The position numbers and the translations under genes are program-made. A stretch of 64,000 bases of DNA from Leptospira montravelensis (lineage in GTDB: Bacteria; Spirochaetota; Leptospiria; Leptospirales; Leptospiraceae): NCBI RefSeq assembly GCF_004770045.1, contig NZ_RQFO01000011.1, positions 191,952 through 255,951 on the forward strand, given 5' to 3'. Under the pieces are notes generated by a model. That model was not told the origin of the DNA. It did no database searches and was given only the letters and a program-made list of their open reading frames with translations. Of the stretch, positions 56,430-64,000 are shown in pieces (position 1 is the first letter of the stretch; every line of letters begins with the position of its first letter).

Positions 56430-56537
56430 TATGAATCAGAACCTCATTCTGTTTTTCTTTCTTTTCTTCGTCACTTTATAGACAAAGGAATTAGTTCTCT
56501 ATATAAATGGAACTGATAAAGATTAAGGAGAGAAACA

Positions 56538-57968
56538 TTGGCTACGGAAAAAACTCAATATGACGATTTTATCGTAAAAGGGTTTATCATTTCAGCGTTA
56601 GTCTGGGGCGTTGCATCAATGACATTTGGTGTCATTATTGCCTTCCAGCTTGTATATCCACAGCTGAATTTTGAATTACCTTGGACGAGCTTCGGAAGGT
56701 TACGACCTCTACATACCAATGCAGCCATTTTTGGTTTCGCGTTGAGTGTTATCTTCGCCACAGCCTACCATACGGTACAAAGATTGTGTCGAACAAGAAT
56801 GTGGAACGACACACTTTCCAAAATACACCTGGCACTGTATAACCTAACTATTGTCCTTGCAGCGATTACATTACCACTTGGATACAGCCAATCAAAAGAA
56901 TATGCCGAATTAGAATGGCCTATCGATTTATTGATTGTTGTATGGTATGTAATTTTCTTTGCAAACTATTTGATGACGGTAATCAAAAGAAAAGAAGAGC
57001 AAATGTATGTAGCGATTTGGTTCTACATTGCTTCCTTTGTAACAGTTCCACTTCTTTTTATCGTAAACAACATTGTCATCCCAGCAGGTCTTTTAAAATC
57101 CTACTCGGTATACGCTGGTGTGTTTGATGCCAACATCCAATGGTGGTATGGTCACAACGCGGTAGCCTTTGTTCTTACGACTCCGTTTTTGGGACTTATG
57201 TACTACTACCTCCCAAAACACATCAAACAACCCATCTACTCACATAGACTTTCGATCATCCATTTCTGGTCGTTAATCTTTATCTATATTTGGGCGGGTC
57301 CTCACCATTTACTTTACTCTCCAATTCCAGAATGGTTACAAACAACAGGGATGGTTTTCTCCATCATGTTATGGATGCCTTCTTGGGGTGGTATGTTAAA
57401 CGGATTTTTAACGCTGACTCAAGCCAAAGACAAAATCAAAGTGGATGCTACCCTCAAAATGATGTTAGCTGCCGTAACTTTTTATGGTATGTCGACTTTT
57501 GAAGGTCCTCTTCTATCCATTCGTGCTGTTTCTGCTCTTGGACACAACACTGACTGGATCATTGGTCACGTTCACTCAGGAACTCTTGGTTGGGTTGGAT
57601 TTATGTCAGCCGCAGCACTTTACTACTTAGTTCCAAGACTTTGGAATGCAAACCTTTATAGCGAAAAACTTGCCAACGCACACTTCTGGCTAGGAACACT
57701 CGGTATCCTACTCTACATCATCTCCATGTGGGTATCTGGTATTACTGAAGGTTCTATGTGGCGAGCAGTTGGCGAAAATGGCGAACTCGTTTATAAAGAT
57801 TGGGTGGAAATTGTTGAGTTCTTAAAACCATTCAGATTATTCCGCGCGATCGGAGGAACACTCTATCTAACTGGAATTGTTCTTATGGTGTATAACTTTA
57901 TCAAAACCATTCAAAACAAAGATAGTGGGTTTGTAGAACAAGACTTACGTATAGGAGTGAAATCATAA
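56538..57968 (+). CDS. ccoN: cbb3-type cytochrome c oxidase subunit I
   Basis: 476 residues, 12 membrane helices. Haem/CuB ligands: HTNAAIFGF, GHNAVAFVLTT with YYYLPK, GPHHLLY and GHVHSGTLGWVGF. It is the catalytic subunit reducing O2 with high affinity. TTG start at 56538 with AAGGAG eight bases upstream. Its stop overlaps ccoO's ATG by one base. Confidence 0.96.
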   Translation: MATEKTQYDDFIVKGFIISALVWGVASMTFGVIIAFQLVYPQLNFELPWTSFGRLRPLHTNAAIFGFALSVIFATAYHTVQRLCRTRMWNDTLSKIHLALYNLTIVLAAITLPLGYSQSKEYAELEWPIDLLIVVWYVIFFANYLMTVIKRKEEQMYVAIWFYIASFVTVPLLFIVNNIVIPAGLLKSYSVYAGVFDANIQWWYGHNAVAFVLTTPFLGLMYYYLPKHIKQPIYSHRLSIIHFWSLIFIYIWAGPHHLLYSPIPEWLQTTGMVFSIMLWMPSWGGMLNGFLTLTQAKDKIKVDATLKMMLAAVTFYGMSTFEGPLLSIRAVSALGHNTDWIIGHVHSGTLGWVGFMSAAALYYLVPRLWNANLYSEKLANAHFWLGTLGILLYIISMWVSGITEGSMWRAVGENGELVYKDWVEIVEFLKPFRLFRAIGGTLYLTGIVLMVYNFIKTIQNKDSGFVEQDLRIGVKS

Positions 57969-58663
57969 TGTTTGGATTTAACAAATTCTTAGATTGGTTT
58001 TCTGAAATAGCAGACCATTGGGATACAAAGGGTGTTAAGTTTACTCTTTATACAACGATTGCCGTTGTGATTGGTGGACTTTTCGAACTCATCCCTCCGT
58101 TTTTTCTTACAAAAACGGTAACTCCGATTTCAACTGTGAAACCATATTCCGCATTGGAACTAGCGGGTCGTGACACTTACCAAAGAGAAGGTTGTATCGG
58201 ATGCCATACACAAATGGTACGCCCTTTCAAATGGGAAGTAGATCGTTTTGATCCAACTAAGGCTTACGGACGAACTGGATATTCAAAAGGTGGAGAGTAT
58301 GTTTATGACCATCCATTCCTTTGGGGATCCAAAAGAACTGGTCCAGACTTAGCACATGAATCTCAAATGCTTCGTTCTGATGAGTGGCATAAAAACCATT
58401 TGATCAACCCAAGAACAGTGGGTGGTGTACCTAACTCGATTATGCCAGCTTACCCTTGGTTATTCGAAGAATCTCATAAAGTGGATGTAGAACAAGTTGT
58501 TGCTAACATGAAAGCTTTAAAGTCCATCGGTGTGCCTTATACAGAAGAAGATTTTGCCAATGCACCTTCTCTTCTTAAAGACAAAACCGAAGGTCAAGCA
58601 CTTGTTGCTTACCTACAAAAACTTGGAAGAGATTCAGCTGAGTTACAAAAAGGTATGAAATAA
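57968..58663 (+). CDS. ccoO: cbb3 oxidase subunit II (mono-haem c)
   Basis: 231 residues; N-terminal membrane helix about 25-45, haem c motif CIGCH at 76-80, and a Met ligand region (MPAYPWLF). Transfers electrons to CcoN. Standard length. Confidence 0.95.
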   Translation: MFGFNKFLDWFSEIADHWDTKGVKFTLYTTIAVVIGGLFELIPPFFLTKTVTPISTVKPYSALELAGRDTYQREGCIGCHTQMVRPFKWEVDRFDPTKAYGRTGYSKGGEYVYDHPFLWGSKRTGPDLAHESQMLRSDEWHKNHLINPRTVGGVPNSIMPAYPWLFEESHKVDVEQVVANMKALKSIGVPYTEEDFANAPSLLKDKTEGQALVAYLQKLGRDSAELQKGMK

Positions 58664-58667
58664 GATC

Positions 58668-58817
58668 ATGAACGATGCAGATATTCTACTCGTTTATAAA
58701 AGTCTGAGATTGCCGATCCTTGTGATCGCAATCTCTTACATCACCTACTACGTTTATAAAAAACGTACAAAAGACGAAATGGAGAAACCCAAGTATAGAA
58801 TGCTTGAGGAGGATTAA
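58668..58817 (+). CDS. ccoQ: cbb3 oxidase small subunit CcoQ
   Basis: 49 residues: a single membrane helix (LPILVIAISYITYYVY) and a basic-acidic C-tail. It starts four bases after ccoO, and the AGGAGG in its last codons serves ccoP. The C-terminal PKYRMLEE echoes CcoS (PKYRMFFEE). Confidence 0.75.
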   Translation: MNDADILLVYKSLRLPILVIAISYITYYVYKKRTKDEMEKPKYRMLEED

Positions 58818-58822
58818 TACGA

Positions 58823-59353
58823 ATGAAAGAACCAAAAGAAGTAGACGGAATCTTCCAAGCCGACAACCCCATGCCCACTTGGTGGAAATTGGTCTGGTTG
58901 ATCAGTATCATCGTTTCCATCGGTTACGTTGTATACTTTCACTGGTATTCTGAATGGCCACAAGAGGTTGCCTTTGAAAAAGAAGTTGCAGAACACGAAG
59001 CGCAATTTCCAGCAAAACAAGCCGTTGTTGCAAATACAGAAGATGGCTCAAACCCTTATCGTGATGATGCAGTGGCGATTAAAGAAGGCGAAGGAACATA
59101 CAAACAAATTTGTTCTGCTTGCCACGGCCCAACTGCAGAAGGTGCTGTAGGACCAAGTCTTGTGGACAAGGATTGGATTCATGGAAACACTGATAAAGAA
59201 GTGTTTAACAACATCATGAAAGGAATTGGACCTGAAAGACAAAAACTCAACCGAGGTGGAATGCCAGCTTGGGAAGGTTTAGGTGCGGAGAAAGTTTATG
59301 CTGTTATGGCATGGCTTGCAACTAAAAACAGTAGTTTGGTAAAGGCAAAGTAA
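58823..59353 (+). CDS. ccoP: cbb3 oxidase subunit III, short mono-haem CcoP
   Basis: 176 residues. Membrane helix about 22-40, then one haem motif CSACH (97-101) and GGMPAW as Met ligand region. Typical CcoP has two CxxCH and about 300 residues; the second haem domain is absent here. Electron transfer to CcoO is inferred. Confidence 0.9.
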   Translation: MKEPKEVDGIFQADNPMPTWWKLVWLISIIVSIGYVVYFHWYSEWPQEVAFEKEVAEHEAQFPAKQAVVANTEDGSNPYRDDAVAIKEGEGTYKQICSACHGPTAEGAVGPSLVDKDWIHGNTDKEVFNNIMKGIGPERQKLNRGGMPAWEGLGAEKVYAVMAWLATKNSSLVKAK

Positions 59354-59354
59354 A

Positions 59355-60674
59355 ATGATCATTTCAAGACCACAAACAGGGAAGGTAAGAACACGAAGAA
59401 ACTTCGTAATGAGTTTTCTCGTAGGTTTATTTTTAATCGCTCCTTGGGTGGTGTTACCAGAAGGTAGCCCCCTCATTCGGTTGGATATCCCACATAGGGT
59501 ATTTCACTTGTTCGGTGGTCTTTTTATCCCACAAGAAGGACTGATCTTATGGTTTTTCCTTCTTACGATGGGACTTTCACTTTTCTTTTTCACCTCCGTC
59601 ATTGGCCGTGTTTGGTGCGGATGGGGGTGTCCTCAAACCATTTATACCGATCTTTTCGATCGAATTGGTCGGTTTGTACTAGATTCTAAATATGGAAAAA
59701 AAGATGCCTCCATCGTAGGCAAATACACAGTTTATTTTCTTTGGATTGTTGTCTCTTTTATCGCATCTTTTCATTGGATTGCTTACTTTGTTAGTCCTTA
59801 CGAAATGTTGGCGGACTATGTAAATCTCTCTTTCGTAAATCAATCATACTTTTATTTTACATTATTTTTTACGGCAGCAATGTTTATTGATATCGGATTT
59901 ATCCGGGAACAATTCTGCAGATATGCCTGTCCTTATGCAAGGTTCCAAACTCTCCTTATGGATGAACATTCTTGGAACGTCACTTATGATTTCAAACGAG
60001 GAGAACCTCGTAGAGACGGAAAAACCAAAATTGGGGATTGTATCGCCTGCAATATGTGCGTGGTGGTCTGCCCGACTGGGATCGATATCCGCGATGGATT
60101 ACAAGTGGGATGTGTGGCCTGCGGAAAATGTGTGGATGCCTGCACTTCCATCATGGCCAAAGAAAACAAAAAAACTTTAATTGGATACTTCTCTCTCAAA
60201 CAAATTGAAACAGGCGCAAAAATCAAATGGATCAGACCAAGGACTGTGATTTATGCCATCTTACTCACAGTTGTGATCACAGGTGCCATCATCCAACTTA
60301 TAACGAGAACTCCTATGTCGATGATTGCTGCATCAAATAAATCGATGCCACCCATCTTAATTCCGGACAATAAAATTAGAGCCTTCGTCGCTCTACGCAT
60401 TCAAAATATTGCACCGATTGAAAAAGAATTCCAACTTTCGGCTTCTGATACAAGACATGGAAAAGAAATCCTAATTCGTTCTGGCGAAGAAAACAACAAG
60501 TTCAAATTAGGATCAGGCGAAATCAAAAGTATTTCTGTGGTATTAGAGACACAGTCCCTCACAGAACAAGAATTAAATGAAGGTTACTTACCAGGATCCA
60601 TTGTATTAGAAAATGCAGAAGATCCAGAGGAACGATTGGAGAAAAAACTCTCCTTAACATTACCAAGGAGGTAA
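59355..60674 (+). CDS. ccoG: cbb3 oxidase maturation protein CcoG (polyferredoxin)
   Basis: 439 residues. Membrane helices, an FeS region CIACNMCVVVCP ... CVACGKCVDAC for two [4Fe-4S] clusters, and a C-terminal Ig-like periplasmic domain. CcoG/RdxA reduces copper for oxidase assembly. Starts one base after ccoP. Confidence 0.95.
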   Translation: MIISRPQTGKVRTRRNFVMSFLVGLFLIAPWVVLPEGSPLIRLDIPHRVFHLFGGLFIPQEGLILWFFLLTMGLSLFFFTSVIGRVWCGWGCPQTIYTDLFDRIGRFVLDSKYGKKDASIVGKYTVYFLWIVVSFIASFHWIAYFVSPYEMLADYVNLSFVNQSYFYFTLFFTAAMFIDIGFIREQFCRYACPYARFQTLLMDEHSWNVTYDFKRGEPRRDGKTKIGDCIACNMCVVVCPTGIDIRDGLQVGCVACGKCVDACTSIMAKENKKTLIGYFSLKQIETGAKIKWIRPRTVIYAILLTVVITGAIIQLITRTPMSMIAASNKSMPPILIPDNKIRAFVALRIQNIAPIEKEFQLSASDTRHGKEILIRSGEENNKFKLGSGEIKSISVVLETQSLTEQELNEGYLPGSIVLENAEDPEERLEKKLSLTLPRR

Positions 60675-60676
60675 TG

Positions 60677-61171
60677 ATGTTTAAAGAATTACACCCCAGC
60701 TTAAGAAATGCCATGTATGTGGTTCTGTTTAGTTTTACAGCACTTGTGGCGGCTACATTTTATACCATTCGTTTGACCTACAAAAACTTTGAACCTGTAA
60801 TGGACAAAAACTATTACGAAATAGGTTTGAACTACGAAAAAGCCATCGAAAACCAAAAGGAACTTTTGAAAGAAGGTTATCTGATCAAAACCAATTGGGA
60901 CAACCAAGTCCTACTCCCAACGGGAGAATCAGAAATTTTGGTCCAACTAGAAAAAGATGGAGTATTAACGAACGTTAGTGCAAAATCGATGACAGTATAT
61001 TTGGAAAGAAATGCCACTACCAAAAATACAGCACATTTTAATTTAAAACCAACTAACAATGGATTTGTTGGAAAAATCCCACTCCTAGAAAAGGGCACTT
61101 GGAATTTAAGACTGGTTGCTGATATAAATGGAAAGGCTTTTGAACGAGAAGGAAAAATATCTGTTAAATGA
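60677..61171 (+). CDS. ccoH: cbb3 oxidase assembly protein CcoH/FixH
   Basis: 164 residues; membrane helix about 12-32 and a periplasmic beta domain. Of the ATGs at 60674 and 60677, AGGAGG is two and five bases away respectively; five is the usual spacing, so 60677 is chosen. Needed for oxidase copper assembly with CcoI. Confidence 0.88.
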   Translation: MFKELHPSLRNAMYVVLFSFTALVAATFYTIRLTYKNFEPVMDKNYYEIGLNYEKAIENQKELLKEGYLIKTNWDNQVLLPTGESEILVQLEKDGVLTNVSAKSMTVYLERNATTKNTAHFNLKPTNNGFVGKIPLLEKGTWNLRLVADINGKAFEREGKISVK

Positions 61172-63630
61172 ACGAAACTGTTTCCGATCTAACAAAAACA
61201 GAATGTGACCACTGCGGTAATCAGATCCGGTTGGTAAGGATCGAAGCAAAAGTTGGAAATGCTACAAAGGTTTTTTGTTGTGAAGGATGTGAGACAGTTT
61301 ATTCCATCATTAACTCACTCGGTGGAAGTTATTACTACAATTTAAAAGGAAATACAAAACTCGATCCAGTTAGGATCGAGGACTCTGATGCAGATGTAGA
61401 AAACGAACTTGTTTATGAAAAATTTGTTCGTAAGTCAGGAGAATTTTCCGAAGTTTCTGTACAAATTACCAATATCCATTGTTCTGCTTGTGTATGGATC
61501 AACGAAAAAGTTTTAAACGAAGAAGAAGGAATCCTTTCCGCTCAAATTAACTTTGCCTCTGGTCGTGCTCGGATTCGGTTTGACCGATCCAAAATCAAAA
61601 TCTCTCGCATTTTATCTCTGATTCGTGCCATCGGTTATAAACCCGTACTGTTTTCGCCAACAGAAGGCACCTTGGAAAAAACAAAACAATTAAAGACCCT
61701 ACTCTTACGCATTGGAGTGGCAGGATTTTGTTTTGGAAACATCATGATCCTAAGTGTGGCTTTATATTCCGGTTACTTCACTGGAATTGATTTGGACATC
61801 AAACGTCTCTTCCATTATGCATCCTGGGTTTTTGCGACACCAGCTTATTTATATTCCGGTTATCCTTTTATGTCCGGATTTTTAACAAGCATCAGGCGAC
61901 GAACCTTATCTATGGATTTCCTATTATTTTTAGGAATATCAATGGCCTACTTCTATTCGGTATATGTAACACTGACTGATATTGGTGAAGTATATTTTGA
62001 TTCTGTCGCAATGATTTACTTCTTTATTTTAATTGGGAAGTACTTCGAAGAAAAAGCAAGAGTGTTTGCTTCCGACAAATTGGAGTCCATTCTTTGTAAA
62101 CTTCCCGAAACATCGGTGAGAGTTACAGAGTCAGGAGAAGAAACCATCCCGAGTTCGGAAATTAAAATTGGCGATACGATTCGAGTGGCTCCAGGAAAAC
62201 GAATCCCTGTCGATGCCATCCTTGTATCCGAACAAACCTATGTAGATGAATCTTTTTTGACTGGTGAGTCTTTACCCATTCGAAAAAAGAAAGGAGACTC
62301 CATCCTGGCCGGGTCCCTCACTATGGACAACCCAGCTCTCATCGTTGCGGGGTCGGACTACCATGCATCAACTCTATCTTCCCTCAAACTCAGATTAGAA
62401 GAAGCCTTACATCTCAAACCAAAATTACAAATCCTGACAGAACGAATTGCTTCTTACTTTATCACTGTTGTCTTTGGCCTAGCCTTTCTTTGTTTTTTTG
62501 TATGGTATTATGTATCAGGTGGAAATTTAGAACAAAGTCTTGTCACAACTATTTCTGTCCTAATTGTTGCCTGTCCATGTGCACTTGGGATATCTGTTCC
62601 AACGGCTCTTGTCACCAACCATATCCTCAATGCTGATAAAGGTGTGCTCTTAAAAAATCCATCTGTTGTGGAAGCACTTGCAAAAGCCGATACCATTTTC
62701 TTAGATAAAACAGGCACACTAACAGAAGGGAAGTTTTTAGTAAGACAAGTATCAGTCAAAGAGGAACACCTACCACTTGTTTATCGAATTGAAAAAGAAG
62801 TCAATCACCCTCTTGCAAAATCTCTTGTGAAGTATTTACAACCCTTTAGTTCTGTTACCAAACGAGCTGAGTCTATTGTACTATCCCATTTAGAAAACAT
62901 TCCAGGAAGAGGGGTCAAAGCGGAGATAGAAGTGGATTCTAAAAAACTATTGGTCCTCATAGGGAATAAAACTTTACTCGAAACTGAAAAAATCCCTATG
63001 GAAAATTTACCTGAAGGAGAAGGTTCTTTGATTTTACTAGCTGTGAATGGAATGTATCTGGGAAGTTTTTTACTCGCCGATGAAATCCGTCCAGGGGCTC
63101 GTTCCTTCGTTTCCTTACTCAAACATTTTGTTCCGAATATTTCAATCCTTTCCGGAGACCGTTTTGCGGCAGTGAAATTTATTGCTGACTCACTTGGTAT
63201 TGAAAAATATGTTTCAGACCTTTCCCCTGAAGACAAAAGAAATATCATCAGTAGTGCGCAAAACTCGGGGAATGTAGTCATTATGGTGGGAGACGGGATC
63301 AACGATAGTTTGTCTTTGGCACAAGCCAACGTTTCCATCTCGCACACAGAAGCGGAAGACCTTTCTTTAGAAAAGTCAGATGTAGTGCTGACTTCTGGAA
63401 ATTTAAATGGCCTTGTCCACTCCCTACTCTCTGCAAAAAAAACAAGAGAGGTGATTTTACAAAACATTATCATTTCTTTTTGTTATAATTCAATTATGTT
63501 GCCTCTTGCCATGTTCGGACTTATGTTACCTGTGATCTGTGCTGTATTTATGGCATGTTCTAGCTTGACAGTCCTTCTCAATTCTCTTTCTATAAGAATA
63601 AGGATCCCCCAATGGAAGCCCTCTACTTAA
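61168..63630 (+). CDS. ccoI: copper-transporting P-type ATPase CcoI
   Basis: 820 residues. N-terminal CDHCG and CCEGC, HMA-like IHCSACV, eight helices, CPC (469-471), DKTGT phosphorylation site (513-517) and GDGINDS. It exports Cu(I) for the oxidase. The start ATGA overlaps ccoH by four bases. Confidence 0.95.
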   Translation: MNETVSDLTKTECDHCGNQIRLVRIEAKVGNATKVFCCEGCETVYSIINSLGGSYYYNLKGNTKLDPVRIEDSDADVENELVYEKFVRKSGEFSEVSVQITNIHCSACVWINEKVLNEEEGILSAQINFASGRARIRFDRSKIKISRILSLIRAIGYKPVLFSPTEGTLEKTKQLKTLLLRIGVAGFCFGNIMILSVALYSGYFTGIDLDIKRLFHYASWVFATPAYLYSGYPFMSGFLTSIRRRTLSMDFLLFLGISMAYFYSVYVTLTDIGEVYFDSVAMIYFFILIGKYFEEKARVFASDKLESILCKLPETSVRVTESGEETIPSSEIKIGDTIRVAPGKRIPVDAILVSEQTYVDESFLTGESLPIRKKKGDSILAGSLTMDNPALIVAGSDYHASTLSSLKLRLEEALHLKPKLQILTERIASYFITVVFGLAFLCFFVWYYVSGGNLEQSLVTTISVLIVACPCALGISVPTALVTNHILNADKGVLLKNPSVVEALAKADTIFLDKTGTLTEGKFLVRQVSVKEEHLPLVYRIEKEVNHPLAKSLVKYLQPFSSVTKRAESIVLSHLENIPGRGVKAEIEVDSKKLLVLIGNKTLLETEKIPMENLPEGEGSLILLAVNGMYLGSFLLADEIRPGARSFVSLLKHFVPNISILSGDRFAAVKFIADSLGIEKYVSDLSPEDKRNIISSAQNSGNVVIMVGDGINDSLSLAQANVSISHTEAEDLSLEKSDVVLTSGNLNGLVHSLLSAKKTREVILQNIIISFCYNSIMLPLAMFGLMLPVICAVFMACSSLTVLLNSLSIRIRIPQWKPST

Positions 63631-63809
63631 CGATACCGATGGCAATGTGTATTGCCGCATTTTTTCTTTATGTCTTTATCACAGCCTTTCGCAAAGGCCA
63701 GTTCGAAGACATTGAATCACCTAAATATAGAATGTTCTTTGAAGAAGAATATCCTCAAGAAAACCAATCTAAATCAAATTCAACTGATGGACCAACTAGC
63801 AAATCTTAG
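63612..63809 (+). CDS. ccoS: cbb3 oxidase assembly protein CcoS
   Basis: 65 residues, one membrane helix (IPMAMCIAAFFLYVF) and an acidic tail with SPKYRMFFEEE, resembling the CcoS Asp/Glu-rich tail. Starts inside ccoI by 19 bases. Confidence 0.88.
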   Translation: MEALYLTIPMAMCIAAFFLYVFITAFRKGQFEDIESPKYRMFFEEEYPQENQSKSNSTDGPTSKS

Positions 63810-64000
63810 TTTTTTTGGTTCCATTTTTTTATATGGATTTGTTAGCAGTTTCCATTGTTTAGTAATGTGCGGTCCCTTTATTTCGCTTTTACAAACAGAT
63901 AAAGGAAAACAAATCCCAATTTATCTCTATCATTTCGGAAGAATGGTTTCCTATTCATTTCTTGGTATGGTATTAGGATTTCTTGGGAAAGGTGCGAATG
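63787..64000 (+). CDS. SafE/UreH-domain membrane protein (partial)
   Basis: At least 71 residues from ATG 63787, open to the right edge. FVSSFHCLVMCGPF is the conserved HC-x2-MCGP helix of the PF13386 SafE-like (cytochrome-maturation-type) family, then YHFGRMVSYSFLG. It overlaps ccoS by 23 bases and often accompanies cbb3 genes. The C-terminus is outside the window. Confidence 0.8.
   Translation, partial: MDQLANLSFFGSIFLYGFVSSFHCLVMCGPFISLLQTDKGKQIPIYLYHFGRMVSYSFLGMVLGFLGKGAN

Overview
The window looks like a chromosomal segment of a spirochete of the genus Leptospira, probably a free-living (saprophytic) lineage. This is inferred from moderately low GC, many short lipoproteins with relaxed spirochaetal lipoboxes, a DUF1574-type protein, frequent TTG/GTG starts, and a gene set (methylmalonyl-CoA mutase, cbb3 oxidase, eukaryotic-type UGPase) typical of aerobic, fatty-acid-using leptospires. 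I see no tRNA or rRNA gene, IS element, prophage or CRISPR array. It is mostly housekeeping and envelope DNA with several odd genes.

Layout. 1-6671 (minus): a tightly packed surface-polysaccharide operon: exported protein, fused nucleotidyltransferase-glycosyltransferase, SDR epimerase, GT2, SGNH-like membrane protein, and a GT-C-like membrane protein running off the left edge. 6666-9204: a Zn-metallopeptidase lipoprotein and a convergent DUF1574 protein. 9289-13613 (minus): small proteins, then a CFA-synthase-like / DUF1365 / FAD-oxidoreductase lipid cassette. 13640-18159 (minus): pyrF, two lipoproteins (one with HEGGH), an outer-membrane barrel, and speE. 18301-21307: a thioredoxin-like protein, a DUF302 gene behind a CsoR-type palindrome, a GC-rich element bounded by inverted repeats, and an ABM-like protein translationally coupled to an ECF sigma factor. 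21334-24204 (minus): DMT transporter, SRPBCC protein, ferritin-like protein with a histone-H1-like tail behind two perfect palindromes, and a YhhN protein. 24270-29742 (plus): mutA-mutB-meaB. 29743-30194: a gene-poor gap with a paired direct repeat around a possible 31-aa membrane peptide. 30195-37661 (minus): two-component pair, PilZ protein, RND pump and a GT-C-like protein. 37768-41493 (plus): exbB-tonB followed by a papain-fold protein that has lost its catalytic Cys and His. 41508-46756: UGPase, alpha/beta-hydrolase-like protein with Asn in place of the nucleophile Ser, a 13-Cys copper-storage protein and a TraB protein. 46817-48757: cheD, HDOD, shikimate kinase. 49152-55164: gltBD. 56538-64000: a cbb3 oxidase operon ccoN-O-Q-P-G-H-I-S plus a SafE-like gene cut by the right edge, preceded by an FNR-type palindrome.

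How the genes work together. The left end makes nucleotide sugars and assembles a surface glycan. mutAB-meaB feed propionyl-CoA carbon into succinyl-CoA. gltBD assimilates ammonia. The cbb3 cluster is complete for structural subunits and copper/maturation functions (CcoG, H, I, S), with an unusually short one-haem CcoP. No known defence or mobile system is evident. The strongest candidates for undescribed biology are the exbB-tonB-pseudopapain operon, the ferritin/H1-tail gene with its palindromic promoter, the ECF/ABM pair, the 144-bp structured element, and the repeat-flanked small ORF near 30 kb.
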